NCBI GenBank assembly: GCA_038562555.1
Contig: JBCFBK010000030.1
Span: 5,553 to 69,552 of the forward strand
Length of the DNA stretch: 64,000 nt
Origin: JBCFBK01 sp038562555
GTDB lineage: Bacteria; Bacteroidota; Bacteroidia; Bacteroidales; Prolixibacteraceae
Reading direction: 5' to 3'
A model generated the notes under the pieces. It saw only the letters and a list, made by a program, of their open reading frames with translations. It ran no database searches and was not told the DNA's origin. The position numbers and the translations under genes are program-made. Below, piece after piece: positions 36,616 through 46,397 of this stretch. Numbering within the stretch: the first letter of the stretch is position 1; each line of letters opens with the position of its first letter.

Positions 36616-39576
36616 TTATTCCGTAACAGGCTTTTTGCTTCGCGGGCCGGATATCCAGATCAATTTCACTCCCTTCGCCTCAACCGCAACAGGATTATTG
36701 ATCTGCAGAGATCCTTCCTCCTGATAACCTGCAATTTCAGGAATCCTGACATGAACCTCTTTTTCTTTCAGTCCGAGCTTTTCCCAATCGATTTCCAGAT
36801 TGACTTTAACGGGCTCACTCAGCCAGTTCCCGATGACCAGAAGCGCCGCGTCATCTTTCACGTACGAAGTTACAAACACATGGTTATTATTTGTTCTCAC
36901 AGGAGCATGATTTTCCCAGTAGCCGATCATTTTTGACTTTGTAATGTCAAATTCCTTCCATAAATTCCACATGCCCCAATCTCCCCGCGGAACCATGGCA
37001 TAAATCATCCCCCTTCCTTTGTTGATACTCCGGTGAAGCAACAACTCGTTAACCATCCCGAAAGGGACCCCGCTGACTTCAGAAAGCCAGAAATCTTCCG
37101 GCATCAGATCAAAGTTAAATCCTTCCCCGTACCAGGTCCTGTCAATATAGGGGTAGATCTCAATGTACTGGTTCGCCGGTCCGCGCGTGAATGCATTATT
37201 GGAATGCACGTCGATCTGACATTCACCGGGTTTGATCTCTTCCATGATCCGTCTCATCCGCTTTAATATCCGCCTGTCGTATGAGAAATCGTCGAGGTAC
37301 AGCCCGTCAATGTCTATTTCTTTCAAAAGCCAAGCAAGTCCTTCGAGATAATAGTTATACCACCTGGATTCTCCTGAATTCAGGATCGCTGCATCCACCA
37401 CACCGTCTCCCAGGTGAGTATACCATTGCGGCTGATACCGGTTAACCAGATGCTCCTGCAGCCACTGGTATCCGCCTCCGTTCCCATCGGCCAGCACCTC
37501 TGTTCCGAGGCTGCGCAATGCCCAGATTTCCGTCAAATGATTGCTGAGTTCCCTGACCGTATAATAAATTTTGACCTTACAGCCTCTTGCATGCCATTGA
37601 TCCGCAAGTCCCTTTAGTTTATCATTGGCAATAAAAGGATAATTGATATAAGGATTAAATTCATTGGCATGATGGATATTCATCACGTTAGCGCCGCTGT
37701 TCACCGCATTGGCGTCCGGATTTGGGGTATGGACATACCGGTAATTAAACTGATCGTTTGCATGGTATTCCCTGACAGGTGTGATGATAAGCGCAAACTC
37801 GAAGGTGACATGATCGCCGGGAGACATCGGCCTGTACCCACTGTACGCCGAGGCTGTGGTGACGCCGTTTTCCGTATCGATCCTGAAGCCACCGTTCACA
37901 CCGTTAAACCACGCTTCAGGATGAGCAGGTTGATACAGGTTCAGCAACGGACCATGGTAGGAGCCTCCGCGCAATTCGCACTGGATCCCTCCTTTCGTGT
38001 TCCCCAGCCAAAAGCTGTCTTCCTCTCTTATCCACCGTGATTTGTGGAATTCGGGCGTAAAGCCTCCCATTCTTCCCATTCCGATCATATACGTGGCCAT
38101 TTCTCTTTTATAGGGTAATTCGAGCCGGATATCCTGCAGATGGATCTTTTCCTTTGCGCTCACCTGGCAGGAATAGCTCATCCTTCCGTCGAACTCAATT
38201 TCTCCGTTACAGGTAAGCGTCAATGCTTCATTTTCTGAAACCGCTTGCCAGGCGACAATTCCATTTTTCTTTTTTGTATAACTGAATTTAATCGGTTTTA
38301 ACGCCAGCAACCTGTTGTCCGATTCAAACGCAAATTTTACCGGCGCCGCCAGAATTTCATTTTCCCAGGCTGTTATACCTGACGGAAATCCGTAATCATT
38401 GAGAACAATATCCCGTCCCAACAGGGAAATCAGCTTATCCCGAACCTGGATGTTTGTATAAGGCCTGACCGGCTCATCGTTGATGCCAATTGTTGAATTC
38501 AACCACCGCAACCGGGAGTGTCTCCAGGGTTCCCCGTCTCCCCGGTCGGCCAGTAACCGGTCTTCAATGGTCAGTACAATTTTAATTTCTTTTGTTTTTA
38601 CATTTTCGGCTGCAACAGATACGAATCCGGTATATTCTCCCGGCTCAATGTTGGAAGGAACATCAATACCAATCCACATCGGCTGAACTTTTCCTTTAGC
38701 TACGTCAACTTTTACAACAAAAGGGTTACCATCTATATCAACACCATGCGTGTTAAAACAGGTAAATTGCGCCGGGGAGATTTTAGTTCCTTTTGCATTG
38801 GCCAATCCTGAAAAATGAATATTTACATTTTTCAGGGTAACTTTCGATGCAAACACTCCCAGCTGAAACGCATAATATTCATTTCGCAAAGCCACGCCTT
38901 TGAACTCGGAAGAAGGGCCCTTTTGCAACCAGACAGCGGGCAGTGCATCGGACATTCTGATAGGTCGGGACCGGTCTTCGGGAAATACCAGATAATCATT
39001 GTTCCACTTATCCAGGTATTCCGATACCTCTGCTTTTGTTGCAATCACTTCCATCGGGTAGAAAGAATGAAATTCTGTTCTTGCCTGGATTTCTTCAACC
39101 TGACATTGTTGCAGGTGCGAAAGGTCCGGAGTCGATTGATCGTTGGTCAACCCGTTCCGTTGCAACCATCCTTCATCCGGGGCATCTTCTCCGGACCAAT
39201 AAGACCCTGCATAGTAATTATTCAATACTGGTTCATACGGCAGATAATAAAAGCAATATTTTCCGGGTTGTTTTACGGGACCAAAAACAATATCGCATTC
39301 CTCCCCGCTTACTTTTATCCGGTACAGATTTTTTACCTTTTCGCCGGTAGTTTCATTGAATATCATCAGATGTCTGGATTCCTGATCCGTATCGTGTCTT
39401 CGCCACAAATAATTCAGACGCACAGCATCAGCAGGTTTTTCAACGGTGATGACAGTGCGGTGATTTCCATACTTTTCTTCCCACGGTTCATTCGGAACAG
39501 TGTATTTAATCTGGGAATACAAGCCAATATCGAGTGATAAAAGAATGATAATTAATCCAACTATCCTGATTTTCAT
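36616..39576 (-). CDS. GH123-like/DUF6067 putative glycoside hydrolase (PUL 2, copy 1)
   Basis: The protein has 986 residues with a signal peptide (about 1-21). It has the same architecture as the protein at 30367: RWLNSTIGINDEPVRPYTNIQV, GMGRMGGFTPEFHKSRW, FNPYINYPFIANDKL, then the barrel segment DIDGLYLDDFSYDRRILKRMR with candidate catalytic Asp residues and QIDVHSNNAFTRGPANQY. The N-terminal Cys motif of the paralogue is missing, so the two copies may act in different places (periplasm versus surface). It is the first enzyme after the susD-lipoprotein module of PUL 2. Confidence 0.78.
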   Translation of the reverse strand: MKIRIVGLIIILLSLDIGLYSQIKYTVPNEPWEEKYGNHRTVITVEKPADAVRLNYLWRRHDTDQESRHLMIFNETTGEKVKNLYRIKVSGEECDIVFGPVKQPGKYCFYYLPYEPVLNNYYAGSYWSGEDAPDEGWLQRNGLTNDQSTPDLSHLQQCQVEEIQARTEFHSFYPMEVIATKAEVSEYLDKWNNDYLVFPEDRSRPIRMSDALPAVWLQKGPSSEFKGVALRNEYYAFQLGVFASKVTLKNVNIHFSGLANAKGTKISPAQFTCFNTHGVDIDGNPFVVKVDVAKGKVQPMWIGIDVPSNIEPGEYTGFVSVAAENVKTKEIKIVLTIEDRLLADRGDGEPWRHSRLRWLNSTIGINDEPVRPYTNIQVRDKLISLLGRDIVLNDYGFPSGITAWENEILAAPVKFAFESDNRLLALKPIKFSYTKKKNGIVAWQAVSENEALTLTCNGEIEFDGRMSYSCQVSAKEKIHLQDIRLELPYKREMATYMIGMGRMGGFTPEFHKSRWIREEDSFWLGNTKGGIQCELRGGSYHGPLLNLYQPAHPEAWFNGVNGGFRIDTENGVTTASAYSGYRPMSPGDHVTFEFALIITPVREYHANDQFNYRYVHTPNPDANAVNSGANVMNIHHANEFNPYINYPFIANDKLKGLADQWHARGCKVKIYYTVRELSNHLTEIWALRSLGTEVLADGNGGGYQWLQEHLVNRYQPQWYTHLGDGVVDAAILNSGESRWYNYYLEGLAWLLKEIDIDGLYLDDFSYDRRILKRMRRIMEEIKPGECQIDVHSNNAFTRGPANQYIEIYPYIDRTWYGEGFNFDLMPEDFWLSEVSGVPFGMVNELLLHRSINKGRGMIYAMVPRGDWGMWNLWKEFDITKSKMIGYWENHAPVRTNNNHVFVTSYVKDDAALLVIGNWLSEPVKVNLEIDWEKLGLKEKEVHVRIPEIAGYQEEGSLQINNPVAVEAKGVKLIWISGPRSKKPVTE

Positions 39577-39607
39577 CTTCTGTTAATTTTGATTAGGTGG
39601 TTATAAT

Positions 39608-39646
39608 ACTATGGAGGCGCCAACGGTAAATCAGCACCTCCATAGT
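39608..39646 (-). terminator. Strong hairpin after the PUL 2 transporter module
   Basis: ACTATGGAGG (39608-39617) and CCTCCATAGT (39637-39646) are perfect 10-bp arms around a 19-nt loop, between the DUF5018-like lipoprotein gene and the first DUF6067 gene. No T-run follows on the minus strand, so mRNA stabilisation or processing is as likely as termination. It matches in position the hairpin after susD of PUL 1. Confidence 0.5.
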
Positions 39647-39669
39647 TCTCAGGAAAGTGAAGAGACAAA

Positions 39670-40137
39670 TCAGTCTTCTTCAAGCCTGGCTACATTGACT
39701 TCCCAAATTTTCGAATCAATTTCATTAGCTGCAGTGACCTTGTATTTTCTCGTTGTTGAGAAATCGCCAAGGACACCTAAAACCGGTGCCCCGTCAACGG
39801 GTTCAATTCTTGCTCCGGGTGAGATTACCGCATATCCGGCCATGTTTGAAATATCAGCGATCGTCTTGACATGAATATCAACACGGTTCTGGTCCTTGTT
39901 TACGTCAATGACCGCCTTAAGATCAGGTGTAAATTCCACCCGGTCTACCGTATACTTAATTTCATTTCCATCGGCATCGCGAACAATCCTTTCTTCTTTA
40001 ATCAGTACTCTCTTTTCAAAATTAAAATCGATAATATCGCATTCTTCATTGCTTGCCAAATCGTCGAGGCCCATCCTGCAGGAACTTATAAACAATGAAC
40101 CTAAAAGGAGCAGGATGATCATTTTATATGTTTTCAT
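39670..40137 (-). CDS. DUF5018-like surface lipoprotein (PUL 2)
   Basis: The protein has 155 residues. It has a lipoprotein signal (LLGSLFISSCRMGLDDL). The mature part begins with an acidic linker (EECDIIDFNFEKRVL) and continues as one Ig-like beta domain with VEFTPDLKAVIDVNK, AVISPGARIEP and KYKVTAANEIDSKIWEVNV. The latter resembles the PKD/DUF5018-type domain found in accessory PUL lipoproteins. It probably plays a SusE/F-like glycan-binding or scaffolding role at the cell surface, inferred from position (32 nt after susD). Confidence 0.75.
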   Translation of the reverse strand: MKTYKMIILLLLGSLFISSCRMGLDDLASNEECDIIDFNFEKRVLIKEERIVRDADGNEIKYTVDRVEFTPDLKAVIDVNKDQNRVDIHVKTIADISNMAGYAVISPGARIEPVDGAPVLGVLGDFSTTRKYKVTAANEIDSKIWEVNVARLEED

Positions 40138-40170
40138 TCTGTCAAAGATTTAAGAGTTATTAGATTCTTT

Positions 40171-41847
40171 TTATTCCCACCCGGGGTTCTGGGTTAATTT
40201 TGGATTCTTAATGATCTCATCAAAAGGTATCGGAAACCAGTACCGTTTCGGTGTCTGAAAATTATCCTGATAATGCGCCTGAGGAGAGAGCTCTATCGTG
40301 TAGGACATTCTGTTCATGGCAATCCTTATCCGTTTTTTAGGTCTGTTCAGTTCCGGAATCCCCGCTTTATCCTTTCTGGCCCAGCGAACAAGGTCCCAAT
40401 ACCTGTGACACTCGAAGGCCAGCTCCAAACGACGTTCTCTTTTATAGTCTGCCTCAATATTGGCCGTGGTTGTTAAAGGAGGTAATCCCGCCCGGTCTCT
40501 GATTTTGTTGAGCGGAGCGAGCGCTTCGCTTTCTCTTCCTGAATAGATCAATGCTTCGGCGTAATTCAGTAATACTTCGGCATACCGGAACATGATCCAG
40601 TGTACATCTGTGGGACCGGATGCATCATTTGGAATTTTGGTGGCCTGATCTTTCATATACCTAAACTTGCCCGGATAATAACCGGTTTGGGAGAGATGCT
40701 GCCCATCGTTCGTGGCCAGATAACCCAGCGGATGGCCAACAGTCATAATCAGGCATTGCTTTGCCCCCGGATATTCAATATAAGTCGAATCATATAACAC
40801 AGTCGCATAAAATCGTTTATCCCTGTTCAGCCACATGGCATACGTACCCATTACCGGAAAATTATCCGTGAATGTTTTGGATTCCTGCCATCTTCTGGCT
40901 ACGCCATCATTGTCTACGACGAAATATTCGTCAACAAGATCCTGCGTCGGACATGCAGCGCCCCATCCGTAAATCTGTAACCCCCTGTTCGGATTCTGGT
41001 GTAGTTCCAGACGGTGGGCCCGTTCCGGGTCTTTAAACTGCATCACCATTAAAACTTCTTTACTTGTCTTATATGGTTCTCTTTTGTTAAATAATTCATC
41101 ATAATCAGGATGCAGATCATATCCTAAACTCATAGCTTGCTCGCAGGTTTCAATTGCCTCCCCGTATCTTTCCGCATAGAGTTCCACTCTTGACTTCAGG
41201 CATAACGCGGCACCTTTTGTTACCCGTCCCAGCTCACCTGCCGGCCATTCAACAGGCAGGGCATCTGCTGCCTTTTTCAGATCGGCAATGATAAAGTCAT
41301 AGCATTCTTCTACTGTATTCCGGGGAAGATTGAGTTCATCATTCTGCGTTAACGGTTTGTCAATAATGGGTAAACCACCAAAGTACTTTACCTTCTGAGA
41401 ATAGAAATAAGCCCTGAAAAAATAAGCCTGCGCGAGAAACAGCTCTTTCTTGCTTTCATCAATTGTTGTTGATTCGGGAATATTCTTAATGGCCACGTTG
41501 GCATGGCGAATATCTCCAAATGTAAATCCAAAATTATCGGCACTGGTAAAGTTTCCCAAAGTGATGTTATGAATGTCCATGAAAAAGCCTGCACAATGCT
41601 GGGCATTATCCGACCAGCATTCCTCGGTTAGTCTTTCAGTGACTCCTGTTACGATATTATTTCTTCCCCCGGGAATACTCAAATATCTATAAAGTCCATT
41701 AATGTATGCTTCAATCAGTGATTCATCGGTCCAGACAGCCGCATCCGTCACCTTGTCATGCGGTTCCTTTTCAAGATAATCGTCACATGCAAAAAGTATC
41801 GGTAGCGCCAGCGTCAGCATAAAATATATCAAGATTCTCTTTTTCAT
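40171..41847 (-). CDS. SusD/RagB-family glycan-binding lipoprotein (PUL 2)
   Basis: The protein has 558 residues. It has a lipoprotein signal (LALPILFACDDYLEKEP). Typical SusD helices and motifs are DIRHANVAIKNI, AQAYFFRAYFYSQKVKYFGGLPIIDKPL, WFRYAEVLLNYAEAL-like MFRYAEVLLNYAEALIYSG and RRLELAFECHRYWDLVRWAR. It caps the SusC partner and captures the oligosaccharide. It is only 15 nt downstream of susC, as usual for this pair. Confidence 0.95.
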   Translation of the reverse strand: MKKRILIYFMLTLALPILFACDDYLEKEPHDKVTDAAVWTDESLIEAYINGLYRYLSIPGGRNNIVTGVTERLTEECWSDNAQHCAGFFMDIHNITLGNFTSADNFGFTFGDIRHANVAIKNIPESTTIDESKKELFLAQAYFFRAYFYSQKVKYFGGLPIIDKPLTQNDELNLPRNTVEECYDFIIADLKKAADALPVEWPAGELGRVTKGAALCLKSRVELYAERYGEAIETCEQAMSLGYDLHPDYDELFNKREPYKTSKEVLMVMQFKDPERAHRLELHQNPNRGLQIYGWGAACPTQDLVDEYFVVDNDGVARRWQESKTFTDNFPVMGTYAMWLNRDKRFYATVLYDSTYIEYPGAKQCLIMTVGHPLGYLATNDGQHLSQTGYYPGKFRYMKDQATKIPNDASGPTDVHWIMFRYAEVLLNYAEALIYSGRESEALAPLNKIRDRAGLPPLTTTANIEADYKRERRLELAFECHRYWDLVRWARKDKAGIPELNRPKKRIRIAMNRMSYTIELSPQAHYQDNFQTPKRYWFPIPFDEIIKNPKLTQNPGWE

Positions 41848-41862
41848 ATTATTTATGTTTTT

Positions 41863-44800
41863 TTAAAAGATTACATTTAATCCTAAAGAATAGACTTGCA
41901 TTAACGGGTATCCTGAACCTTGGTCTGATCCTAGCTCAGGATCAATGATTTCTAAATTTGTAATTGTAAAAAGGTTTGTTCCGCTCAGATACATTCGAAA
42001 GGCCTGAATATTTCTCGATTTAATTAGTTTATGCCTAAAGTCGTAACCGAATTCCAGATTTTTTAGTCTCAGATAAGAAGCATCTCTCAACCAAAAGTTG
42101 GAGGTCTCGTAATTATTACCCGTACGGTATTCTCCCTGCCGGGGGTATTTTGCATTTGGAGTTTCGGGAGTCCATAGATTATCATGTTCTTTATACGTAA
42201 TACCATGCATTCCTGCACGCAATCGTTCCGAGAGCATTTTGTTGTACATGGTCGCGCCCACAAATAATCCACTAAATTCGAACCCTTTGTATCCAGCCCG
42301 AAATGTAAGTCCCACCTGAATCTGAGGAAATGTAGGCTTTCCTAATCTTTTTTTATCATAACTATCGATTTTTCCGTCGCCGTTCATATCCTTATACTTA
42401 ATATACCCGGGGTCAAGAAGGTTATAAGACATATTTCTTGGCGAATTCATAACCTCTTCATACGACTGATAGTAACCATCGGCAGACCAAATTACACCAT
42501 AACTTGGGGATGCCTGAGTTTCCCGCCAGTTAGGTATTTCAAGCTGTCCTGTATTTTCATCCATATATTCCCACAGAGAAGACCAATAAGAGAATGTATG
42601 ACCTAATTCCAGATCGAAATTTCTTTTTTTCAGGAAATAGCTTAACTTATAATCGAATCCTCCTCTTCTTTGAATTCCTATATTTTCCTTAGGAAAGCTT
42701 TTACCCAGAAGTGTAGAAGACTGATCGGATCTGGACAACAAGATCCCGGTTGTTTTATTGTAGAAAAAGTCGATCTCCATTAATAATTTATTCTGAAACA
42801 ATCCTGCTTCCATCCCGCCGTTAAACGATTTTGTCTCCTCCCAGGTAATATCAAAGCTCGGAAGTTCATTCTCCCTTGCGCCCTTCACAATCGTCTGACT
42901 GCTACCCAGCACATAGGCATCACTAAGCGTATAGGTAGCCAGATACGGGAAACTGACTCCCACGTTATCATTTCCGATCTTTCCGTACGAAAGCCTTATT
43001 TTCAAATTATTGACAATATCGGAAGAAATGAATGACTGGAAGAAAGGTTCTTCAGAAATACGATAACCGACCGCGATGGAGGGGAAGAATCCCCAACGAT
43101 CTCCTTTGGGAAAATTCATGGACCCGTCATAACGAAAATTGGTTTCCAGCAAATATTTCCCTTTGTAATCGTAGGTCAACCTGCCAACTATTCCCTGTCT
43201 GGCTTCATCGTACTCATATCCGGTATTGGATTGACCTGAATTTTCGCCCATGAATAACTGATCCAGTGCAGGGGTAATATAGTTTTTCTTATAGGCATCA
43301 AACCATTGTCGGTTACTTTCGTTCTGGGAGTATACCATCAAAGCCGAAAAATTGTGAACACCAAATGATCTCAGGTACTGCACATGCGTTTCAAAATTAA
43401 GTGAGTAGCCGGAGTTGTTGGTCTGTCTCAACTCTGGCTTAGAAAAAACATTCCCTTCAGTATCATCATACAAATCATATAGGGGAAGATCAACATTCCA
43501 GTATTTATCAAAATTGTTATAATAATCGTATGCAGCAAGTGCTTTAACGGACAGTCCTTTAATAAAAGGTATTTTTAAATCGAACTGCAAGCTTGAATTA
43601 AATCTTCTTCTGTCTTCCCTTAAATAGCCATGGGCAGGATCCAGTTCTGCTTTTACATTATCATTTCCGCTTTGAGAGGTATATTTCCCGTTTGAAAACA
43701 TCAATGGTCTGGTGCTGATCGCATCGTATAACCGTTCCCAAATCTCTGCATCTCCGGATGAAGGATAGTTTCCATCGCCATACTGGCCAAACATGTCAAA
43801 TGAAACTTTCAGGTTTTCGTCGAGAAACCAAGTATCGAAATTAGATCTCAGGCTATACCGATTATACTTCGTAATCGAAGTTTTAAACATTCCTTCCTGA
43901 TTGAAGTACCCGAAAGAAGCGTAAAAACTGGACCGCTGATTGCCTCCGGAGACAGAAAGATTATGTTGAGTCTGCATGGCGGCATTCTTCAATAACTGTT
44001 GCCTGTAATTTTCATTTCCCCAGTTGCGGCCCGTGATCACTTGATCGGTCAGCCCATCAGGATCAGTACCGATTTTATCGAAATAATCCTGATTCCAGGT
44101 ATCAGGAATGCCAAGTGCCGTACTATAACGCCTGTCTCTGATCCATTTTTCTTTTATATCAAAAAAATCCGGTTCTCTTGTAGGCTTTTGAAATCCAACA
44201 TAGGCGTTATAATTGAGTTCCAAATCCTTCCTTTGTCCTCTTTTTGTAGTGACAAGTATGACACCGTTTTGAGCCCGGGCGCCATATACGGCGGTTGCCG
44301 ATGCATCTTTCAAAACACTTAATGACTCAATATCATTCGGATCTATCGAATTAAAGTCCCTGCCAATAATACCGTCTACGACCACAAGGGCTCCGCTTGC
44401 ACCACGAATCCGTATTTCAGCCTGATCTTTCCCTGGATTTCCGCTCGGTTGACGGGTGATGACGCCTGCCAGTCTTCCGGTGACCAACTGCGACATATTG
44501 GTTGCCGGGATCGATTTAATTTCTTCAGGTTTTACAGTACTCACTGAACCTGTCAACGTTGATTTTTTCTGCGTACCATATCCAATAGCGACAACTTCCT
44601 CCAGTCCGATCGTCTCTTCTTCAAGAACGACCTGAATACTGGTACGGCCATCAATTTTAATTTCCTGTGTTCTCATCCCCACGAACGATAAGACAAGAGT
44701 AGCATCATCGGCAACATTGGTCAGGTTGAAATTACCGTTACTGTCGCTGACGGTTCCCTTTGATGCACCTTTTACCGCAATGGTAACCCCGGGCAAAGAT

Positions 44801-45240
44801 TCGCCTGACGAGTTTTTCACTGATCCGGTAATCGTCAGGTTCTGAAGAGACAAACCCGGAAGATCACTCTGTGAATCCTGAAGAACAATGAGTCGTCCGT
44901 CAATTTTATAGGAAATAGTCGTTCCCATGAAAATTCCGGAAAGGATCTTTTCAATGTTCACATTTTCCATATTCACATTCACCTTCCGCTCAACATCAAT
45001 CACTTTGCTGCTGTAAAGAAAATAATAGTCCGACTGGTCCTCTATTTTCTGCAAAACATCTTTTATCGCAGCATTCTGAATTTTTAAGGAAAGCGTGGCT
45101 GTTTGCGACCAGGAAACAGCCGCGAGCGTCTGAAAAGCGCTTATCAACAACAACAGATTAGTTAGTTTCATGTAAAATAGTGTTTTTCTCCACCACGGAG
45201 AGAATGTCTCCGTTTTGGTCAATTCTGACTTTTTTTTCAT
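41863..45240 (-). CDS. SusC-type TonB-dependent transporter with STN domain (PUL 2)
   Basis: The protein has 1125 residues and is intact. Order: signal region (about 1-46), STN domain (about 50-125, DYYFLYSSKVIDVERKVNV), carboxypeptidase-regulatory-like domain (GSVKNSSGESLPGVTIAVKG, about 135-215), TonB box/plug region (EEVVAIGYGTQKKSTLTGS, SLSVLKDASATAVYGARAQNG) and a 22-strand-type barrel. It imports oligosaccharides through the outer membrane using TonB energy. The STN domain should contact FecR encoded just upstream. The start region is ATG followed by Lys codons, preceded by a hairpin at 45277-45312. Confidence 0.95.
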   Translation of the reverse strand: MKKKSELTKTETFSPWWRKTLFYMKLTNLLLLISAFQTLAAVSWSQTATLSLKIQNAAIKDVLQKIEDQSDYYFLYSSKVIDVERKVNVNMENVNIEKILSGIFMGTTISYKIDGRLIVLQDSQSDLPGLSLQNLTITGSVKNSSGESLPGVTIAVKGASKGTVSDSNGNFNLTNVADDATLVLSFVGMRTQEIKIDGRTSIQVVLEEETIGLEEVVAIGYGTQKKSTLTGSVSTVKPEEIKSIPATNMSQLVTGRLAGVITRQPSGNPGKDQAEIRIRGASGALVVVDGIIGRDFNSIDPNDIESLSVLKDASATAVYGARAQNGVILVTTKRGQRKDLELNYNAYVGFQKPTREPDFFDIKEKWIRDRRYSTALGIPDTWNQDYFDKIGTDPDGLTDQVITGRNWGNENYRQQLLKNAAMQTQHNLSVSGGNQRSSFYASFGYFNQEGMFKTSITKYNRYSLRSNFDTWFLDENLKVSFDMFGQYGDGNYPSSGDAEIWERLYDAISTRPLMFSNGKYTSQSGNDNVKAELDPAHGYLREDRRRFNSSLQFDLKIPFIKGLSVKALAAYDYYNNFDKYWNVDLPLYDLYDDTEGNVFSKPELRQTNNSGYSLNFETHVQYLRSFGVHNFSALMVYSQNESNRQWFDAYKKNYITPALDQLFMGENSGQSNTGYEYDEARQGIVGRLTYDYKGKYLLETNFRYDGSMNFPKGDRWGFFPSIAVGYRISEEPFFQSFISSDIVNNLKIRLSYGKIGNDNVGVSFPYLATYTLSDAYVLGSSQTIVKGARENELPSFDITWEETKSFNGGMEAGLFQNKLLMEIDFFYNKTTGILLSRSDQSSTLLGKSFPKENIGIQRRGGFDYKLSYFLKKRNFDLELGHTFSYWSSLWEYMDENTGQLEIPNWRETQASPSYGVIWSADGYYQSYEEVMNSPRNMSYNLLDPGYIKYKDMNGDGKIDSYDKKRLGKPTFPQIQVGLTFRAGYKGFEFSGLFVGATMYNKMLSERLRAGMHGITYKEHDNLWTPETPNAKYPRQGEYRTGNNYETSNFWLRDASYLRLKNLEFGYDFRHKLIKSRNIQAFRMYLSGTNLFTITNLEIIDPELGSDQGSGYPLMQVYSLGLNVIF

Positions 45241-45276
45241 ACTTTTAAACCGTTAGATTTATTTACTCTAATTATT

Positions 45277-45320
45277 GAGCTGGTGGCGAATGTGCAAGAT
45301 TCCCGCCGGCTCTTCTTTTT
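45277..45320 (+). terminator. Hairpin with plus-strand T-tract in the fecR-susC gap (PUL 2)
   Basis: GAGCTGGTGG (45277-45286) pairs with CCGCCGGCTC (45303-45312), with further pairing GAAT/ATTC inside, and a T-rich tract follows on plus. The sequence lines up base by base with the PUL 1 hairpin (GAAT...AGATTC.CGCCGG conserved), and the position relative to susC is similar (38-73 nt upstream of the ATG). It is probably the end of an antisense RNA or a susC leader element. Confidence 0.5.
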
Positions 45321-46344
45321 ATTTTTTCATCATATAAATTGTGGTTTTCGTTGTTTCCCGTTCCGGCATTTTCTGTATCCTGTATTTAACAGGCAAGGCA
45401 AAAGCAATATGTTCAAGCGTTTGTTCTATTTTTTCCCCCTCAAGCGTGGCTGTCAACAGGAATTTGTTTAATTCAGGATCCTGAATAACAATTTCTGCAT
45501 TATACCACCGGCTCAGCTTTAACATGGCCATCCGGAACGGCTCGTCTTTCAGGATAAGCTTACCGTTAATCCATGAAAAGTAAATGGCAGGATTAACTTT
45601 TCTTGAAACGATCTCATTGTCCGGAACGTTATACTGAATCTGTTCTCCCGGTTTCATAATGATTTGCCGGTCATCCTTTTCCAGCCTGATCGCCCCCTCC
45701 GAGAGCGTCGCCTCAAAATACCGGTCGCTGCTGTATGCCCTTAAGTTAAACGAGGTGCCCGTAACGACCGTATTGATCATCGGGTTTTCAACAATAAACG
45801 GCTTTTCAGGATCGGATACTACTTCGAAATAGGCTTCACCGTCAATAAACACGTGACGTTCATGCTTTGCAAATTTTTCCGGGTACCTGATCAACGTGCC
45901 ATCGTTAAGCCAGACTGTGGTGCCATCGGCCAACTGAATCTTTACACGCGTTCCGGGTTTCGTAATTAATTCTTTTTCTGCAAACTTGCCCTGTGTGCCC
46001 TTTTGATAAACCGAAACAAAAAGAATGGTGGAAGCAATCAACAAAGGTAGCAACAGGATCGCGGCAACACGATAAAACAGCGGCACCTGCCGTTTACCCT
46101 GTGCACCGTGAAATAAAGCCGATTCTTTCTTTCCCATGTTAATCCGGCGATGAACCTGACCCAGCATCCGGTCAAAATCGGGAGAGCCTTCTTTCAGGGA
46201 TATCCGGTTATCAGCCCAGACAGAACCAAGCATTCCCCTTACCTGAAGTTCATTTTCAGGATCAGTAAGCCATTCCTTTATATGCCTGCGATCCGGTGTG
46301 CCGGCTTTTTGCTTTAGGTAGTTATATATGGTTTCAAGGTCCAT
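45319..46344 (-). CDS. FecR-family anti-sigma factor (PUL 2)
   Basis: The protein has 341 residues from ATG 46344 (MDLETIYNYLKQK). This start aligns with the PUL 1 paralogue. An in-frame GTG at 46401, overlapping the sigma stop, would add 19 residues and cannot be excluded. The cytoplasmic N-terminus is followed by one membrane span (VAAILLLPLLIASTILFVSVY), the FecR domain (ITKPGTRVKIQLADGTTVWLNDG) and a C-terminal STN-like domain (LSRWYNAEIVIQDPELNKF). It relays the SusC signal to the ECF sigma factor. Confidence 0.92.
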   Translation of the reverse strand: MDLETIYNYLKQKAGTPDRRHIKEWLTDPENELQVRGMLGSVWADNRISLKEGSPDFDRMLGQVHRRINMGKKESALFHGAQGKRQVPLFYRVAAILLLPLLIASTILFVSVYQKGTQGKFAEKELITKPGTRVKIQLADGTTVWLNDGTLIRYPEKFAKHERHVFIDGEAYFEVVSDPEKPFIVENPMINTVVTGTSFNLRAYSSDRYFEATLSEGAIRLEKDDRQIIMKPGEQIQYNVPDNEIVSRKVNPAIYFSWINGKLILKDEPFRMAMLKLSRWYNAEIVIQDPELNKFLLTATLEGEKIEQTLEHIAFALPVKYRIQKMPERETTKTTIYMMKK

Positions 46345-46397
46345 CCGTTCAGCTTCTCTTTGCACACAATACGAAGCTGAGGCGTCCCGGCACCTAT

